Assembly (NCBI GenBank): GCA_033063855.1
Contig: CP093830.1
Span: forward strand, 12,896,854 to 12,960,853
Reading direction: 5' to 3'
Source: Smittia aterrima
Taxonomy: Eukaryota > Arthropoda > Insecta > Diptera > Chironomidae
Length of the DNA: 64,000 nt
Shown here: positions 63,327-64,000 of the stretch, in pieces
Numbering within the stretch: position 1 is the first letter of the stretch
Layout: every line of letters begins with the position of its first letter
The notes under the pieces: generated by a model
Told to the model about the DNA's origin: nothing
Database searches by the model: none
Seen by the model: the letters and a program-made list of their open reading frames with translations, nothing else
Program-made: the position numbers and the translations under genes

Positions 63327-64000
63327 TCAATTGACGTAGTCAAGTCGATGAAGCATTTCTCGTCCCTTTCCAAAAATAGTCGGCTTTTGCTTTCGGTGGA
63401 ATTTTTCGACGAAGCTCGTGCTGCTAAAAAGATTTTGATAAAAGTTAAATGTGAGAAAGTAGCCGAGCTCGATGAAGCTGATGATTGAACAGCCGAGGCA
63501 AAGCGACAAAATGCCACCGTAATCGCTGACGATGTCGTACCAAGCATACAAAACTGTTGTTGCCAACAATGTCGAGTCAGGATGAGGGAAATAAACTCGG
63601 AGAACAGCTAAATCTTTTGACTCTGAAATGTTCGCTCTGAAATAATTTAAAATTCTTTTTAGAAATCGACGACAATTCTAAAATTTCTTCGTTACATGAT
63701 CGACTCTATATTATCAAAGTAGAAGTTGAGTCTGGTCGATGTTGAATCGGTTGAATAAACACTTGAGCTGCACATCGGATAACAATGATCGCAGTTGAGC
63801 GCATCTTCTATTTCACTCTCAAGACCAACGATAGCCTCGCGAGGTTTGTAAGTCAGCCACTTGATTCGATATTTGTTAAGACATTCAACGTTAGCGAGTG
63901 AGCAGAAGCTGAGCTCATCGACTTTGATGTCAGGAAAGTCAGTTGGAATGTTGTTCGGTTTACATCGGCACAAAGCAATGACGCTTCGTAGCTTACACTT
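63327..64000 (-). CDS. Pickpocket-type DEG/ENaC sodium channel, C-terminal part
   Basis: Partial: the 5' part lies beyond the right edge. Exon (64000)-63696 and exon 63636-63327 join (GTAACG donor, TTTCAG acceptor) in one frame to the stop. DEG/ENaC channels are trimeric amiloride-sensitive cation channels used by insects in taste, touch, pheromone and fluid sensing. Visible: a cysteine-rich extracellular end (LCRCKP, CSLANVEC, NCDHCYPMC), the pre-membrane segment VYFPHPDSTLL, and the second membrane helix WYDIVSDYGGILSLCLGCS, in which GCS fits the G-x-S selectivity filter, followed by SFIELGYF and a short cytoplasmic tail. Which ppk subfamily it belongs to cannot be decided from this part. 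Confidence 0.9.

Overview
The window is from an insect nuclear genome, almost certainly a fly (Diptera). The evidence is a PERIOD clock protein with the dipteran N-terminus, a knirps-family nuclear receptor, a pickpocket-type DEG/ENaC channel, short GT-AG introns (often 50-80 bp), Drosophila-like TCAGT initiators and CpG dinucleotides that do not look depleted. A nematoceran (midge-like) fly would fit the sequence, but the species cannot be fixed from this window alone. There are no bacterial operons, CRISPR arrays, rRNAs or tRNAs that I can support.

Layout. 1-10.5 kb: no supportable coding gene. 10.5-11.7 kb (+): an unrecognised three-exon gene for a 223-residue serine/asparagine-rich protein. 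12.97-16.1 kb (+): a complete five-exon septin of the SEPT2/Septin4 type. 16.1-45.2 kb: about 29 kb without a convincing gene, with GA/CT tracts and some inverted repeats, lying 5' of a developmental regulator. 45.3-50.2 kb (+): knirps-like gene (knrl) with a long 5' leader, a split DNA-binding domain and a C-terminal CtBP motif.

51-64 kb is gene-dense: a tandem-repeat galectin (-); the SEC11-type catalytic subunit of ER signal peptidase (+); a small coiled-coil protein (-); a membrane-anchored TPR co-chaperone-like protein (-); a complete nine-coding-exon period gene (-) with a recognisable Inr+DPE promoter and two CACGTG E-boxes; a CYP6-like cytochrome P450 (-); and the C-terminal part of a pickpocket-like channel (-) that runs off the right edge. 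These genes look functionally unrelated; their closeness reflects compact genome packing, not a pathway.

I did not find a clearly new molecular system. The observations most worth checking are the per promoter architecture, a 16-bp element shared exactly by the septin and knrl promoters, a septin intron that stays in frame and open throughout, an Ala in place of the P450 I-helix Thr, and a small ORF at 33.4-33.6 kb with codon use unlike its surroundings.
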